A stretch of DNA of 64,000 nucleotides from Pseudomonas marginalis (lineage in GTDB: Bacteria; Pseudomonadota; Gammaproteobacteria; Pseudomonadales; Pseudomonadaceae). Position numbers and translations under genes: made by a program. Where the stretch lies: contig NZ_VTFG01000002.1 of assembly GCF_008692035.1 (NCBI RefSeq), positions 1,240,001-1,304,000 of the forward strand, read 5' to 3'. The number at the start of each line of letters is the position of its first letter. Position 1 is the first letter of the stretch. The notes beneath the pieces are model-generated. The model had not been told where the DNA came from, did not search any database, and worked only from the letters and a program-made list of their open reading frames with translations. Positions 1 through 8,357 of this stretch are shown in pieces.

Positions 1-1
1 C

Positions 2-964
2 AACGTGAATGCCCAGCAGCAGATCAGCAAGTGGCAGGCCGCCGGGTACCCGGAAGCCGGCCTGGCCCAGGTCCTGCTGTATCGCACCCAGGACACCTAC
101 GACCAGCATCTGGATGATGTGGAGCGCATCTGCAAGGCCGCGCTGAACACCACCGATATCTGCTATGTCGAGCTGGCCACGGTCTACCAGAAAAAAGCCC
201 AGCCGGAAAAACAGGCCGAACTGCTCAAGCAGATGGAAGCCGGCTACAGCCGCGGCACCGTCACCGCCCAACGCGTCGACAGCGTCGCCCGCGTATTGGG
301 CGACGCCACGCTGGGCAAGACCGACGAGAAAACCGCCCAGGCCCTGCTGGAAAAAATCGCCCCCGGCTACCCCGCTTCCTGGGTCAGCCTGGCGCAACTG
401 CTCTACGACTTCCCCGAACTGGGCGACGTCGACCAGATGATGAAATACCTGGACAACGGCCGCGCCGCCGACCAGCCGCGCGCCGAGCTGTTGCTGGGCA
501 AGCTCTACTACGAAGGCAAGTGGGTGCCGGCGGACGCCAAGGCGGCTGAAGCGCACTTCCAGAAAGCCGTGGGCCGCGAAGTGGCTGCCGACTACTACCT
601 CGGTCAGATCTACCGCCGTGGTTACCTGGGCCAGGTCTATTCGCAAAAAGCCCTGGACCACCTGCTGACCGCTGCGCGCAACGGCCAGAACAGCGCCGAC
701 TTCGCCATCGCCCAATTGTTTTCCCAAGGCAAGGGCACCAAGCCCGACCCATTGAATGCCTATGTCTTCAGCCAATTGGCCAAAGCCCAGGGCACGCCAG
801 AGGCCAACGACCTGGCCACGCAGCTCGAAGCCCCGCTTACACCGGAACAACGCGCCCAGGGCCAACGCCTGGTGCAACAGGAACTGGCCGCCCGCGGCAC
901 CCTGGCCCAGAGCACGCTGCAACTGCACGCCCTGGAAGAAGAAGACGGCGAGGAATCCCTATGA
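2..964 (+). CDS. algK: AlgK, alginate export TPR lipoprotein (5' end missing)
   Basis: This is the C-terminal part of AlgK, the periplasmic outer-membrane lipoprotein scaffold of the alginate secretion complex. In the known family it binds AlgX and helps place the AlgE porin. The reading frame is open from base 2, so the start codon, signal peptide and lipobox lie upstream of the window. The visible 320 residues contain degenerate Sel1/TPR helical repeats, for example around LLLGKLYYEGKW and YYLGQIYRRGYLG, and end in an acidic tail (EEEDGEESL). The stop overlaps the algE start as ATGA, so the genes are probably translationally coupled. Identity follows from the repeats together with the unmistakable algE-G-X-L order downstream. 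Confidence 0.95.
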   Translation, partial: NVNAQQQISKWQAAGYPEAGLAQVLLYRTQDTYDQHLDDVERICKAALNTTDICYVELATVYQKKAQPEKQAELLKQMEAGYSRGTVTAQRVDSVARVLGDATLGKTDEKTAQALLEKIAPGYPASWVSLAQLLYDFPELGDVDQMMKYLDNGRAADQPRAELLLGKLYYEGKWVPADAKAAEAHFQKAVGREVAADYYLGQIYRRGYLGQVYSQKALDHLLTAARNGQNSADFAIAQLFSQGKGTKPDPLNAYVFSQLAKAQGTPEANDLATQLEAPLTPEQRAQGQRLVQQELAARGTLAQSTLQLHALEEEDGEESL

Positions 965-2448
965 AGCTCAATCCATTCGTGCAGGCCGGCATCGGCCTGA
1001 CCTTCGCCCTGCTGTGGTCGTGCCCGACCCTGGCCGCGCTGACCGAAGCCAAGAATTTCGGCCTGGAAGTCAAAGTCACCGGCCAGTCCGAAGATGACCG
1101 CGACCTCGGCACCCAGAAAGGCGGCGACGTCAACGGCATCGGCCTCGACCTGCGCCCGTGGATCTACGGCGAAAGCGGCAACTGGAGCGCCTACGCCATG
1201 GGCCAGGCGGTTGCTTCGAGCGACATCATCGAGACCGACACCCTGCAACAGTCGGCGGATGACGAAAACCAGCAAACCACCAACAACGACCGCAAGACCA
1301 AGAAAAACTACCTGGCCATGCGCGAGTTCTGGGTCGGCTACAGCGGCTTCACGCCCTACCCCGGCGAGATCCTCAAACTTGGTCGCCAACGCCTGCGCAA
1401 CGACGACGGCCAATGGCGCGACACCAACATCGAAGCGCTGAACTGGACCTTCGACACCACCCTGCTCAAGGCCAACGTCGGCGTCGCCGAACGTTTCAGC
1501 GAATACCGTACCGACCTCAAGGAACTGTCGCCCAAGGATAAGGACCGTCAGCACCTCTACGCCGACGCGTCCTACCAGTGGACGCCAGGCCAGTGGATCG
1601 GCCTGCGTGGCCACCACACCCATGACAACGGCAAGCTCGACTACCCGGAACCGGGCGTCGCCACCGACTCCCTGGACAAGCGCGAGAACGGCGACCTGAC
1701 CTGGCTCGGCATCGAAGCCAACAGCGACGCCTACAACTGGCGCAACACCAACACCGTCAACTACTGGGCCAGCATCACCGGCATGAAAGGCGACCGCGAC
1801 TCGGTCAATGCCTTGAACGCCGACGGCACCCGCCCGACAGAGGCCAAGCGCAGCGATGACGTGAGTGGCTGGGCGACCGACCTGGGTATCCGCCTGCGTC
1901 TGGACCCGCAATGGCAAGTGGGTGCGGCCTATGCCCGCGCCAGTGCCGAGTACGAGCAGAACGGCCTGCAAAGCAACCGTTCGAACTGGACCGGTACCCA
2001 GTCCCGCGTGCACCGTTTCGGCGAAGCGTTTCGTGGCGAGATGAACAACATGCAGTCCATGAGCCTGTTCGGTTCCTGGCAGCTGCGTGAGGACTACGAC
2101 GCCAGCCTGGTGTACCACAAGTTCTGGCGCGTCGACGGCAACAAGCCAGTCGGCAGCAACGGCATCGACGCCGTGCAGAACAACACCGATGACGTCACCG
2201 GCGCGATCCTGTCCAGCACTTCCCTGCCCCTTGAAGACGGCAAGAAAGACCTGGGCCAGGAGATGGACCTTGTCGTCACCAAGTACTTCAAGACCGGCCT
2301 GCTGCCGGCCGCGCTCAGCCAGTCGGTTGACGAGCCATCAGCCCTGGTGCGGTTCCGTGCCGGTGTGTTCAAGCCAGGTGATGCCTATGGCAGCCAGGTC
2401 GACTCGTACATGCATCGCGCGTTTGTCGACGTGATCTGGAAATTCTGA
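961..2448 (+). CDS. algE: AlgE, alginate outer-membrane porin
   Basis: AlgE forms the outer-membrane beta-barrel through which alginate leaves the cell. The 495-residue product begins with a signal peptide (MKLNPFVQAGIGLTFALLW, cleaved near TLAA). Its body alternates aromatic and polar residues as in a large barrel (18 strands in the characterised family), and it ends with a C-terminal Phe (DVIWKF), the usual outer-membrane assembly signal. Length fits the family (about 490 residues). The start overlaps the algK stop by four bases and the stop abuts algG. The conserved motif LAMREFWVGYSGF and a basic surface fit an anionic polysaccharide channel. Identity is secure from context and length. 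Confidence 0.96.
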   Translation: MKLNPFVQAGIGLTFALLWSCPTLAALTEAKNFGLEVKVTGQSEDDRDLGTQKGGDVNGIGLDLRPWIYGESGNWSAYAMGQAVASSDIIETDTLQQSADDENQQTTNNDRKTKKNYLAMREFWVGYSGFTPYPGEILKLGRQRLRNDDGQWRDTNIEALNWTFDTTLLKANVGVAERFSEYRTDLKELSPKDKDRQHLYADASYQWTPGQWIGLRGHHTHDNGKLDYPEPGVATDSLDKRENGDLTWLGIEANSDAYNWRNTNTVNYWASITGMKGDRDSVNALNADGTRPTEAKRSDDVSGWATDLGIRLRLDPQWQVGAAYARASAEYEQNGLQSNRSNWTGTQSRVHRFGEAFRGEMNNMQSMSLFGSWQLREDYDASLVYHKFWRVDGNKPVGSNGIDAVQNNTDDVTGAILSSTSLPLEDGKKDLGQEMDLVVTKYFKTGLLPAALSQSVDEPSALVRFRAGVFKPGDAYGSQVDSYMHRAFVDVIWKF

Positions 2449-2462
2449 TGGGAGCCTGCGCA

Positions 2463-4016
2463 ATGAATGCTCAAAGCCTACTCGTCGCGGCAATGCTGAT
2501 GGCCAGTGCCACAGCGTTTGCCGATACGGCGGCCAAGGCGCCGACCATCGCCAAGGAACTGCAACAGGCCAAGACCTACACCATTTCCAGCCCGCCGACC
2601 GCGCCGCTGGAAATGGCCAAGCCAGCCCTGCCTGACCTGTCGGGTTATACCGCCGCAGCGATGGAAAAGAAGATCGTACGCACCAAGCCCGGCAAGATCA
2701 GCATCCGCCGCATGATGCAGGAAGACGCCCTCAAGGACTTTATCGGCGGCGACAACAAGATGGCCGAATGGGTGGTGCGCCAGCACGGCATTCCCCAGGC
2801 GATCTTTGTCGACGACGGCTACATGAACCTCAAGGACCTGCTGGGCAAAGTGCCCAAGCAGTACTTCAGCGAAACTTCGCCGGGCGTGTTCCTGGCCAAG
2901 TTGCCGATCGTGGTCGGGCGCAAGGGCATCCTGGACATCGATAAAAACACCCAGGAGCTGCGCCTGTCCCAGGAGGGTGGTTCGTTCCTGATCAACGACG
3001 GTCAGCTGTTCGTGCGTGACACCAAAATCACCGGTTGGAGCGAAAAGGCCAATGGCCCGGCGCTGTTCAAGTCGCCCAAGGAATTCCGCCCGTTCCTGCT
3101 GGCCTGGGGCGGCACCGAGACCTACGTCTCCAAGACCAAGATGGCCAGCTTCGGCTATGCCAACAGTAAGTCGTACGGGGTGAGTATTTCCCAGTACACG
3201 CCGAACATGGCCAAGGTGCTCAAGCGCCCCGAGCCGACCGGCTGGATCATTGATTCCGAGTTCTCGGACATGTGGTACGGCTTCTACTGCTACGAGACCA
3301 CGGGCTTCGTGATCAAGGGCAACACCTACAAAGACAACATCGTCTACGGCATTGACCCCCATGACCGTTCCCACGGCCTGATCATCGCGGACAACACCGT
3401 CTACGGCACCAAGAAGAAGCACGGCATCATCATTTCCCGTGAGGTGAACGACAGCTTCATCTTCAACAACCGCAGCTACGACAACAAGCTTTCGGGCCTG
3501 GTGATCGACCGTAACAGCGTGAACAACCTGATCGCCGACAACGAGATCTACCGCAACCACACCGACGGCATCACCCTCTATGAGAGCGGCGACAACCTGC
3601 TGTGGGGCAACAAGGTGATCAGCAACCGTCGCCACGGCATCCGCGTGCGTAACAGCGTGAACATCAAGTTGTACGAGAACACCTCGATGGCCAACGGCCT
3701 GACCGGCGTGTACGGCCACATCAAGGATTTGACCGACACCGACCGCGACATCGCCCTCGACCCTTTCGACGCCAAGGTCTCGCTGATCGTGGTCGGCGGT
3801 GAACTGGCGGGTAACGGCAGCGGGCCGTTGTCCATCGACTCGCCACTGAGTATCGAGCTGTACCGCGTGTCGATGCTGGCGCCGACCAAATCCAGCGGCA
3901 TCAGCTTTTCCGGCGTGCTGGGCGATCGCCAGGAAGAAATTCTCGACCTGCTGGTGCGCCAGCAGAAAGCCGTGCTGATCGACCCTGTCGAACGCCAGAC
4001 CGAAATGCAGGACTGA
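2463..4016 (+). CDS. algG: AlgG, alginate C5-mannuronan epimerase
   Basis: AlgG converts mannuronate to guluronate residues in the periplasm while the polymer is exported, and it also protects the polymer from AlgL. The catalytic motif DPHDRSHG is at residues 298-304 of the 517-residue product. It sits in a run of right-handed beta-helix (NosD/CASH-like) repeats such as FNNRSYDN, IADNEIYRN and LWGNKVISN. I chose ATG 2463 because GGAG lies about nine bases upstream and a clean signal peptide follows (MNAQSLLVAAMLMASATAFA). An in-frame ATG at 2448, overlapping the algE stop, would add five residues. algX follows two bases after the stop. Confidence 0.96.
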   Translation: MNAQSLLVAAMLMASATAFADTAAKAPTIAKELQQAKTYTISSPPTAPLEMAKPALPDLSGYTAAAMEKKIVRTKPGKISIRRMMQEDALKDFIGGDNKMAEWVVRQHGIPQAIFVDDGYMNLKDLLGKVPKQYFSETSPGVFLAKLPIVVGRKGILDIDKNTQELRLSQEGGSFLINDGQLFVRDTKITGWSEKANGPALFKSPKEFRPFLLAWGGTETYVSKTKMASFGYANSKSYGVSISQYTPNMAKVLKRPEPTGWIIDSEFSDMWYGFYCYETTGFVIKGNTYKDNIVYGIDPHDRSHGLIIADNTVYGTKKKHGIIISREVNDSFIFNNRSYDNKLSGLVIDRNSVNNLIADNEIYRNHTDGITLYESGDNLLWGNKVISNRRHGIRVRNSVNIKLYENTSMANGLTGVYGHIKDLTDTDRDIALDPFDAKVSLIVVGGELAGNGSGPLSIDSPLSIELYRVSMLAPTKSSGISFSGVLGDRQEEILDLLVRQQKAVLIDPVERQTEMQD

Positions 4017-4027
4017 GGATGACCCTT

Positions 4028-5476
4028 ATGCACCCACACATGATCAAACTGCTGAGCCTCTCGGGTCTGACCCTCGGCCTGCTCGCGGCCAGCCAGGGCG
4101 TGCGCGCCGACGAAATCAAGGCGCCGACCTTCACCGCCGAGCCCTGCTGCAGCCTGTGCCCGGCCGCCCATGACGCGAAGAACTACACCACGCGCTACCA
4201 GCAGAACTTCACCACCCTGGTGCAAGCCCAGGGCGACTGGCTGTTCCGTACCCAGGAAGACCTGCGCACCGAATTCGACACCAGCCCGGCCGGCTACAAG
4301 CGCATGCAACAACTGCACGACGCGTTCAAGGCCAAGGGCGTGGAGCTGGTAGTGGTCTACCAGCCGACCCGTGGCCTGGTGAACCGCAACAAGCTCAACC
4401 CCGCAGAAAAAGCCTCGTTCGATTTCGACAAGGCCCTGGGCAACTACAAGACCATGCTCGGCCGTTTCGCCAAGATGGGCTACGTGGTGCCGGACCTGTC
4501 GCCGTTGACCAACGAGCAACTGCCGGACGAACTGCCGGCCCACGACTTCTACTTCCGCGGCGACCAGCACTGGACTCCATACGGCGCCCAGCGCACGGCG
4601 AAAATCGTCGGCGCCAAGGTGCGTGCAATGCCTGAGTTCGCCGATATTCCCAAGCGCGAATTCGAGACCAAGCGCTCCGGACGCATGGGCAAGACCGGCA
4701 CCCTGCACAACATGGCCGGGCAATTGTGCGGCACCAGCTACGCGATCCAGTACATGGACCAGTTCACCACCGAGCCGAAAGGCGAAGCCGGCGACGGCGA
4801 CCTGTTCGGCGATTCGGGCAACCCGCAGATCACCCTGGTGGGCACCAGCCACAGTGGCAAGAACTACAACTTTGCCGGTTTCCTGGAACAGGAAATCGGT
4901 GCCGACATCCTCAACGTCGCCTTCCCCGGCGGTGGCCTGGAAGGCTCGATGATCCAGTACCTGGGCAGCGACGAATTCCAGAAGAGCCCGCCGAAAATCC
5001 TGATCTGGGAGTTCTCGCCGCTGTATCGCCTGGACCAGGAGACCATCTACCGCCAGATGATGGCGCTGCTCGACAACGGCTGCGAAGGCAAGACCGCCCA
5101 GATGAGCGCGAGCACTACATTGAAACCGGGCAAGAACGAATTGCTGGTTAACAGTTCGAACAAAGACCTGCGTAATGCCAATCACCAGGTTGATATCCGC
5201 TTCGCCGACCCGTCGGTGAAAACCTTGCAAGCCACCCTCTGGTACATGAACGGGCGCCACGAGGACATCAAGATCGAGAAACCCGAAACATCCGAAACAG
5301 ACGGGCGTTTCGCCTTTGAACTGCGCACCGATGAAGACTGGGCCTCGCAGAACTTGCTGGCCGTGGAAGTGCAGGGCCCCGAAGCGGGCGCTGCCGCGCA
5401 GAAGGTCGAAGCGAAAATTTGCACACGCAACGTATTCCCAGCGGGCGGTCAACAGACTGCCTCGACAGGGCAATGA
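4028..5476 (+). CDS. algX: AlgX, alginate O-acetyltransferase / export factor
   Basis: AlgX is a periplasmic SGNH-hydrolase-like protein that acetylates alginate and joins the export complex through a C-terminal carbohydrate-binding domain. The product has a signal peptide ending near GVRA, a Cys-rich N-terminus (CCSLCPAAHD), the catalytic Asp/His motif DQHWTP (D179, H181) and the nucleophile motif GTSHS (S274). The C-terminal about 110 residues form the beta-rich binding module. ATG 4028 is preferred because GAGG lies nine bases upstream; ATG 4019 would add three residues, but that ribosome site would then sit almost on the start. It resembles AlgJ further down the operon, which carries the same catalytic motifs. 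Confidence 0.95.
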   Translation: MHPHMIKLLSLSGLTLGLLAASQGVRADEIKAPTFTAEPCCSLCPAAHDAKNYTTRYQQNFTTLVQAQGDWLFRTQEDLRTEFDTSPAGYKRMQQLHDAFKAKGVELVVVYQPTRGLVNRNKLNPAEKASFDFDKALGNYKTMLGRFAKMGYVVPDLSPLTNEQLPDELPAHDFYFRGDQHWTPYGAQRTAKIVGAKVRAMPEFADIPKREFETKRSGRMGKTGTLHNMAGQLCGTSYAIQYMDQFTTEPKGEAGDGDLFGDSGNPQITLVGTSHSGKNYNFAGFLEQEIGADILNVAFPGGGLEGSMIQYLGSDEFQKSPPKILIWEFSPLYRLDQETIYRQMMALLDNGCEGKTAQMSASTTLKPGKNELLVNSSNKDLRNANHQVDIRFADPSVKTLQATLWYMNGRHEDIKIEKPETSETDGRFAFELRTDEDWASQNLLAVEVQGPEAGAAAQKVEAKICTRNVFPAGGQQTASTGQ

Positions 5477-5484
5477 GGTTACTT

Positions 5485-6594
5485 ATGCAGAAGTTATGGA
5501 TTCCATCGTTACTGGGCCTGGCGATCTTCGCCGGTTCGGTCAACGCCGCCGCCCCGCTGCGTCCGCCCCAGGGCTACTTCGCACCGATTGAAGCGTTCAA
5601 GACCGGCGACTTCAAGGAAAACTGCGACACCATGCCGACGCCCTACACCGGGCCTCTGCAATTTCGCAGCAAGTACGAAGGTTCCGACAAAGCCCGTTCG
5701 ACCCTGAACGTGCAGTCGGAAAAAGCCTTTCGCGACAGCACCGCCGATATCACCAAGCTGGAAAAAGACACCAGCAAGCGCGTGATGCAATTCATGCGCG
5801 ACGGTCGCCCGGAGCAGCTCGAATGCACCCTGAACTGGCTGGTGTCGTGGGCCAAGGCCGATGCGTTGATGTCCAAGGACTTCAACCACACCGGCAAGTC
5901 CATGCGCAAATGGGCCCTGGGCAGCATGGCGTCGGCCTATGTGCGCCTGAAGTTCTCCGACTCGCACCCGTTGGCCAACCACCAGCAGGAGTCGCAACTG
6001 ATCGAAGCCTGGTTCAACAAACTGGCCGATCAGGTGGTCAGCGACTGGGACAACCTGCCGCTGGAAAAAACCAACAACCACTCCTACTGGGCCGCCTGGT
6101 CGGTGATGGCAACGTCCGTCGCCACCAACCGTCGCGACCTGTTTGACTGGGCCGTCAAGGAATACAAGGTTGGCGTCAACCAGGTCGACGACCAAGGCTT
6201 CCTGCCCAACGAGTTGAAGCGTCAGCAGCGTGCCTTGTCGTACCACAACTACGCGTTGCCGCCGCTGTCGATGATCGCCAGTTTTGCCCTGGTCAACGGT
6301 GTCGACCTGCGCCAGGAAAACAACAGCGCACTCAAGCGCCTGGGCGACAAAGTGCTGGCCGGGGTCAAGGACCCGGAGATCTTCGAACAGAAGAACGGCA
6401 AGGAGCAGGACATGAAGGACCTGAAGCAGGACATGAAATTCGCCTGGCTCGAACCCTTCTGCACCCTCTACACCTGCGCACCGGATGTGATCGAACGCAA
6501 GCATGGCATGCAGCCGTTCAAGACCTTCCGCCTCGGGGGTGACCTGACCAAGGTCTACGACCCGACGCATGAAAAAGGCAACAAAGGTTCCTGA
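5485..6594 (+). CDS. algL: AlgL, periplasmic alginate lyase
   Basis: AlgL is a PL5-family mannuronate lyase that cleaves alginate stranded in the periplasm by beta-elimination. The signature NNHSYWAAW includes N198 and H199. The second active-site stretch RQQRALSYHNY carries R246/R249 and Y256. The signal peptide is MQKLWIPSLLGLAIFAGSVNA. ATG 5485 is preferred: GAGG, overlapping the algX stop, sits six bases upstream. ATG 5473, which overlaps the algX stop, would add four residues. The 369-residue length matches the family. Unlike the tight upstream junctions, 219 bases separate it from algI, and a REPIN fills much of that gap. Confidence 0.96.
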   Translation: MQKLWIPSLLGLAIFAGSVNAAAPLRPPQGYFAPIEAFKTGDFKENCDTMPTPYTGPLQFRSKYEGSDKARSTLNVQSEKAFRDSTADITKLEKDTSKRVMQFMRDGRPEQLECTLNWLVSWAKADALMSKDFNHTGKSMRKWALGSMASAYVRLKFSDSHPLANHQQESQLIEAWFNKLADQVVSDWDNLPLEKTNNHSYWAAWSVMATSVATNRRDLFDWAVKEYKVGVNQVDDQGFLPNELKRQQRALSYHNYALPPLSMIASFALVNGVDLRQENNSALKRLGDKVLAGVKDPEIFEQKNGKEQDMKDLKQDMKFAWLEPFCTLYTCAPDVIERKHGMQPFKTFRLGGDLTKVYDPTHEKGNKGS

Positions 6595-6606
6595 GCGAAC
6601 TCGGTA

Positions 6607-6706
6607 AAAAATGTGGGAGGGGGCTTGCCCCCGATAGCAGGGTGTCATTCAACACAGATGGCGACTGTTACACCGCCATCGGGGGCAAGCCCCCTCCCAC
6701 ATTTTT
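6607..6706. repeat. REPIN (inverted REP pair) between algL and algI
   Basis: Two 29-base arms at 6607-6635 and 6678-6706 are perfect inverted repeats. Each contains the REP core TGGGAGGGGGCTTGCCCCC, itself an internal hairpin (GGGGGC-TT-GCCCCC). The 42-base spacer has no coding capacity. The GTGGG heads point outward. The outer ends are AAAAAT and ATTTTT, so the full stem is followed by a T run on either strand, as in an intrinsic terminator. REP/REPIN elements are mobilised by RAYT transposases in the P. fluorescens group; no RAYT gene is present in the window. Confidence 0.93.
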
Positions 6707-6721
6707 GAGCCAGTTTCGTCA

Positions 6722-6777
6722 GTAGGAATGTTGTACCGCCCTCCCCGTCTTTTCGTGGGGGGGTTTGGGGGGGCTCT
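6722..6777 (+). other. G-rich hairpin in the algL-algI gap
   Basis: Between the REPIN and the algI ribosome site, a C-rich segment (CCCTCCCC near 6740-6748) is followed by a loop containing CTTTTCG and two G runs (TGGGGGGG, TTTGGGGGG). It could form a strong hairpin. There is no T run after it, so I do not call a terminator. It may be a worn repeat remnant or a structured spacer. Nothing else coding is visible in 6595-6813. Confidence 0.35.
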
Positions 6778-6813
6778 GGCCCTTGACTGTTGGTTAAACA
6801 TGGAGAGATCGGG

Positions 6814-8346
6814 ATGGTTTTCTCGTCCAATGTGTTCCTGTTTCTGTTCTTGCCGATCTTTCTCGGCTTGTACTACTTGAGCGGGCAACGCTATCGCAAT
6901 CTGCTGCTGCTGATTGCCAGCTACGTGTTCTACGCCTGGTGGCGAGTGGACTTCCTGGCGCTGTTCGCCGCCGTCACGCTGTGGAACTACTGGATCGGCC
7001 TCAAGGTCGGTGCCGCCGGCGTGCGCACCAAGCCGGCCCAACGCTGGCTGCTGCTGGGCGTGGCGGTCGACCTGTGCATCCTCGGCTACTTCAAGTACGC
7101 CAACTTCGGCGTCGACAGCATCAACGTCATGATGAAGTCGGCCGGCCTGGAGCCTTTCATCCTCACCCACGTGCTGCTGCCGATCGGGATCTCGTTCTAC
7201 ATCTTCGAGTCCATCAGCTACATCATCGACGTGTACCGTGGCGATACCCCGGCGACCCGCAATCTCATCGACTTCGCGGCGTTCGTGGCGATCTTCCCGC
7301 ACCTGATCGCCGGCCCGGTCCTGCGTTTCCGCGACCTGGCCGACCAGTTCAATAACCGCACCCACACCCTCGACAAGTTCTCCGAGGGCTGCACGCGGTT
7401 CATGCAGGGTTTCATCAAGAAGGTCTTCATCGCCGACACCCTGGCGGTGGTGGCCGACCATTGCTTCGCCCTGCAAAACCCCACCACCGGCGATGCCTGG
7501 CTGGGGGCGCTGGCCTACACCGCGCAGTTGTACTTCGACTTCTCCGGCTACAGCGACATGGCCATCGGCCTGGGCTTGATGATGGGTTTCCGCTTCATGG
7601 AAAACTTCAAGCAGCCGTACATCAGCCAGTCGATCACCGAGTTCTGGCGGCGCTGGCACATCAGCTTGTCCACCTGGCTGCGTGACTACCTGTACATCAC
7701 CTTGGGCGGCAACCGTAAAGGCACGCTGACCACCTACCGCAACCTGTTCCTGACCATGCTGCTCGGTGGCCTGTGGCACGGTGCGAACATCACCTACATC
7801 GTGTGGGGTGCCTGGCACGGCATGTGGCTGGCGATTGAAAAAGCCATCGGCCTCAACACCGCACCGCGCAGTTTCAACGTACTGCGCTGGGCCTTCACCT
7901 TCCTGCTGGTGGTGATGGGCTGGGTGATCTTCCGCGCCGAAAACCTCCACGTCGCGGGCCGTATGTACGGTGCGATGTTCAGCTTCGGCGAGTGGTCGCT
8001 GTCGGAACTCAACCGCGCCAGCCTCACCGGCCTGCAAGTCGCGACCCTGGTGGTGGCGTACGCAACATTGGCGTTCTTCGGCCTGCGCGACTTCTACACC
8101 AACCGCCCTGCCGAGAAAACCAAGCCGGCCGACCCGAGCCTGATCAAGGCCGTGCCGGGCGACAACCCGGGCAGCATCCACGAGCCAGGTTTCACCGTAG
8201 GTCGTGACGCTGCCGTGCAACCGGCCTACTGGACCGCTGACTGGCCACGCTACGCCATGCGCGCGGCGGTGCTGCTGCTGTTCGTGGCGTCGATTCTCAA
8301 ACTGTCGGCGCAGAGTTTCTCGCCGTTCCTTTACTTCCAATTCTGA
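6814..8346 (+). CDS. algI: AlgI, membrane-bound O-acyltransferase (MBOAT)
   Basis: AlgI is the inner-membrane MBOAT protein that passes acetyl groups across the membrane for alginate O-acetylation, working with AlgJ, AlgF and AlgX. The 510-residue product is highly hydrophobic with about ten or more membrane segments. It has the family motif FWRRWHISLSTWLRDY and the catalytic His of LWHGANITY at residue 322. ATG 6814 (MVFSSNVFLF) is chosen because GGAGAG lies eight bases upstream; upstream in-frame codons lack such a site. algJ starts 11 bases downstream. It is the first gene after the REPIN, so its expression depends on read-through or on an unseen local promoter. Confidence 0.96.
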   Translation: MVFSSNVFLFLFLPIFLGLYYLSGQRYRNLLLLIASYVFYAWWRVDFLALFAAVTLWNYWIGLKVGAAGVRTKPAQRWLLLGVAVDLCILGYFKYANFGVDSINVMMKSAGLEPFILTHVLLPIGISFYIFESISYIIDVYRGDTPATRNLIDFAAFVAIFPHLIAGPVLRFRDLADQFNNRTHTLDKFSEGCTRFMQGFIKKVFIADTLAVVADHCFALQNPTTGDAWLGALAYTAQLYFDFSGYSDMAIGLGLMMGFRFMENFKQPYISQSITEFWRRWHISLSTWLRDYLYITLGGNRKGTLTTYRNLFLTMLLGGLWHGANITYIVWGAWHGMWLAIEKAIGLNTAPRSFNVLRWAFTFLLVVMGWVIFRAENLHVAGRMYGAMFSFGEWSLSELNRASLTGLQVATLVVAYATLAFFGLRDFYTNRPAEKTKPADPSLIKAVPGDNPGSIHEPGFTVGRDAAVQPAYWTADWPRYAMRAAVLLLFVASILKLSAQSFSPFLYFQF

Positions 8347-8357
8347 GGGAGCCGACC

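Noticed and set aside
3578..5473. A very long open frame on the minus strand opposite algG/algX (631 codons)
   Set aside because: It is the antisense of two certain genes. Its residues are rich in Val, Gly and His as expected for a shadow of GC-rich codons, and it has no family motif or ribosome site.
6722..6777. G-rich hairpin as a terminator before algI
   Set aside because: There is no T run and the stem has gaps. Kept only as a structure.
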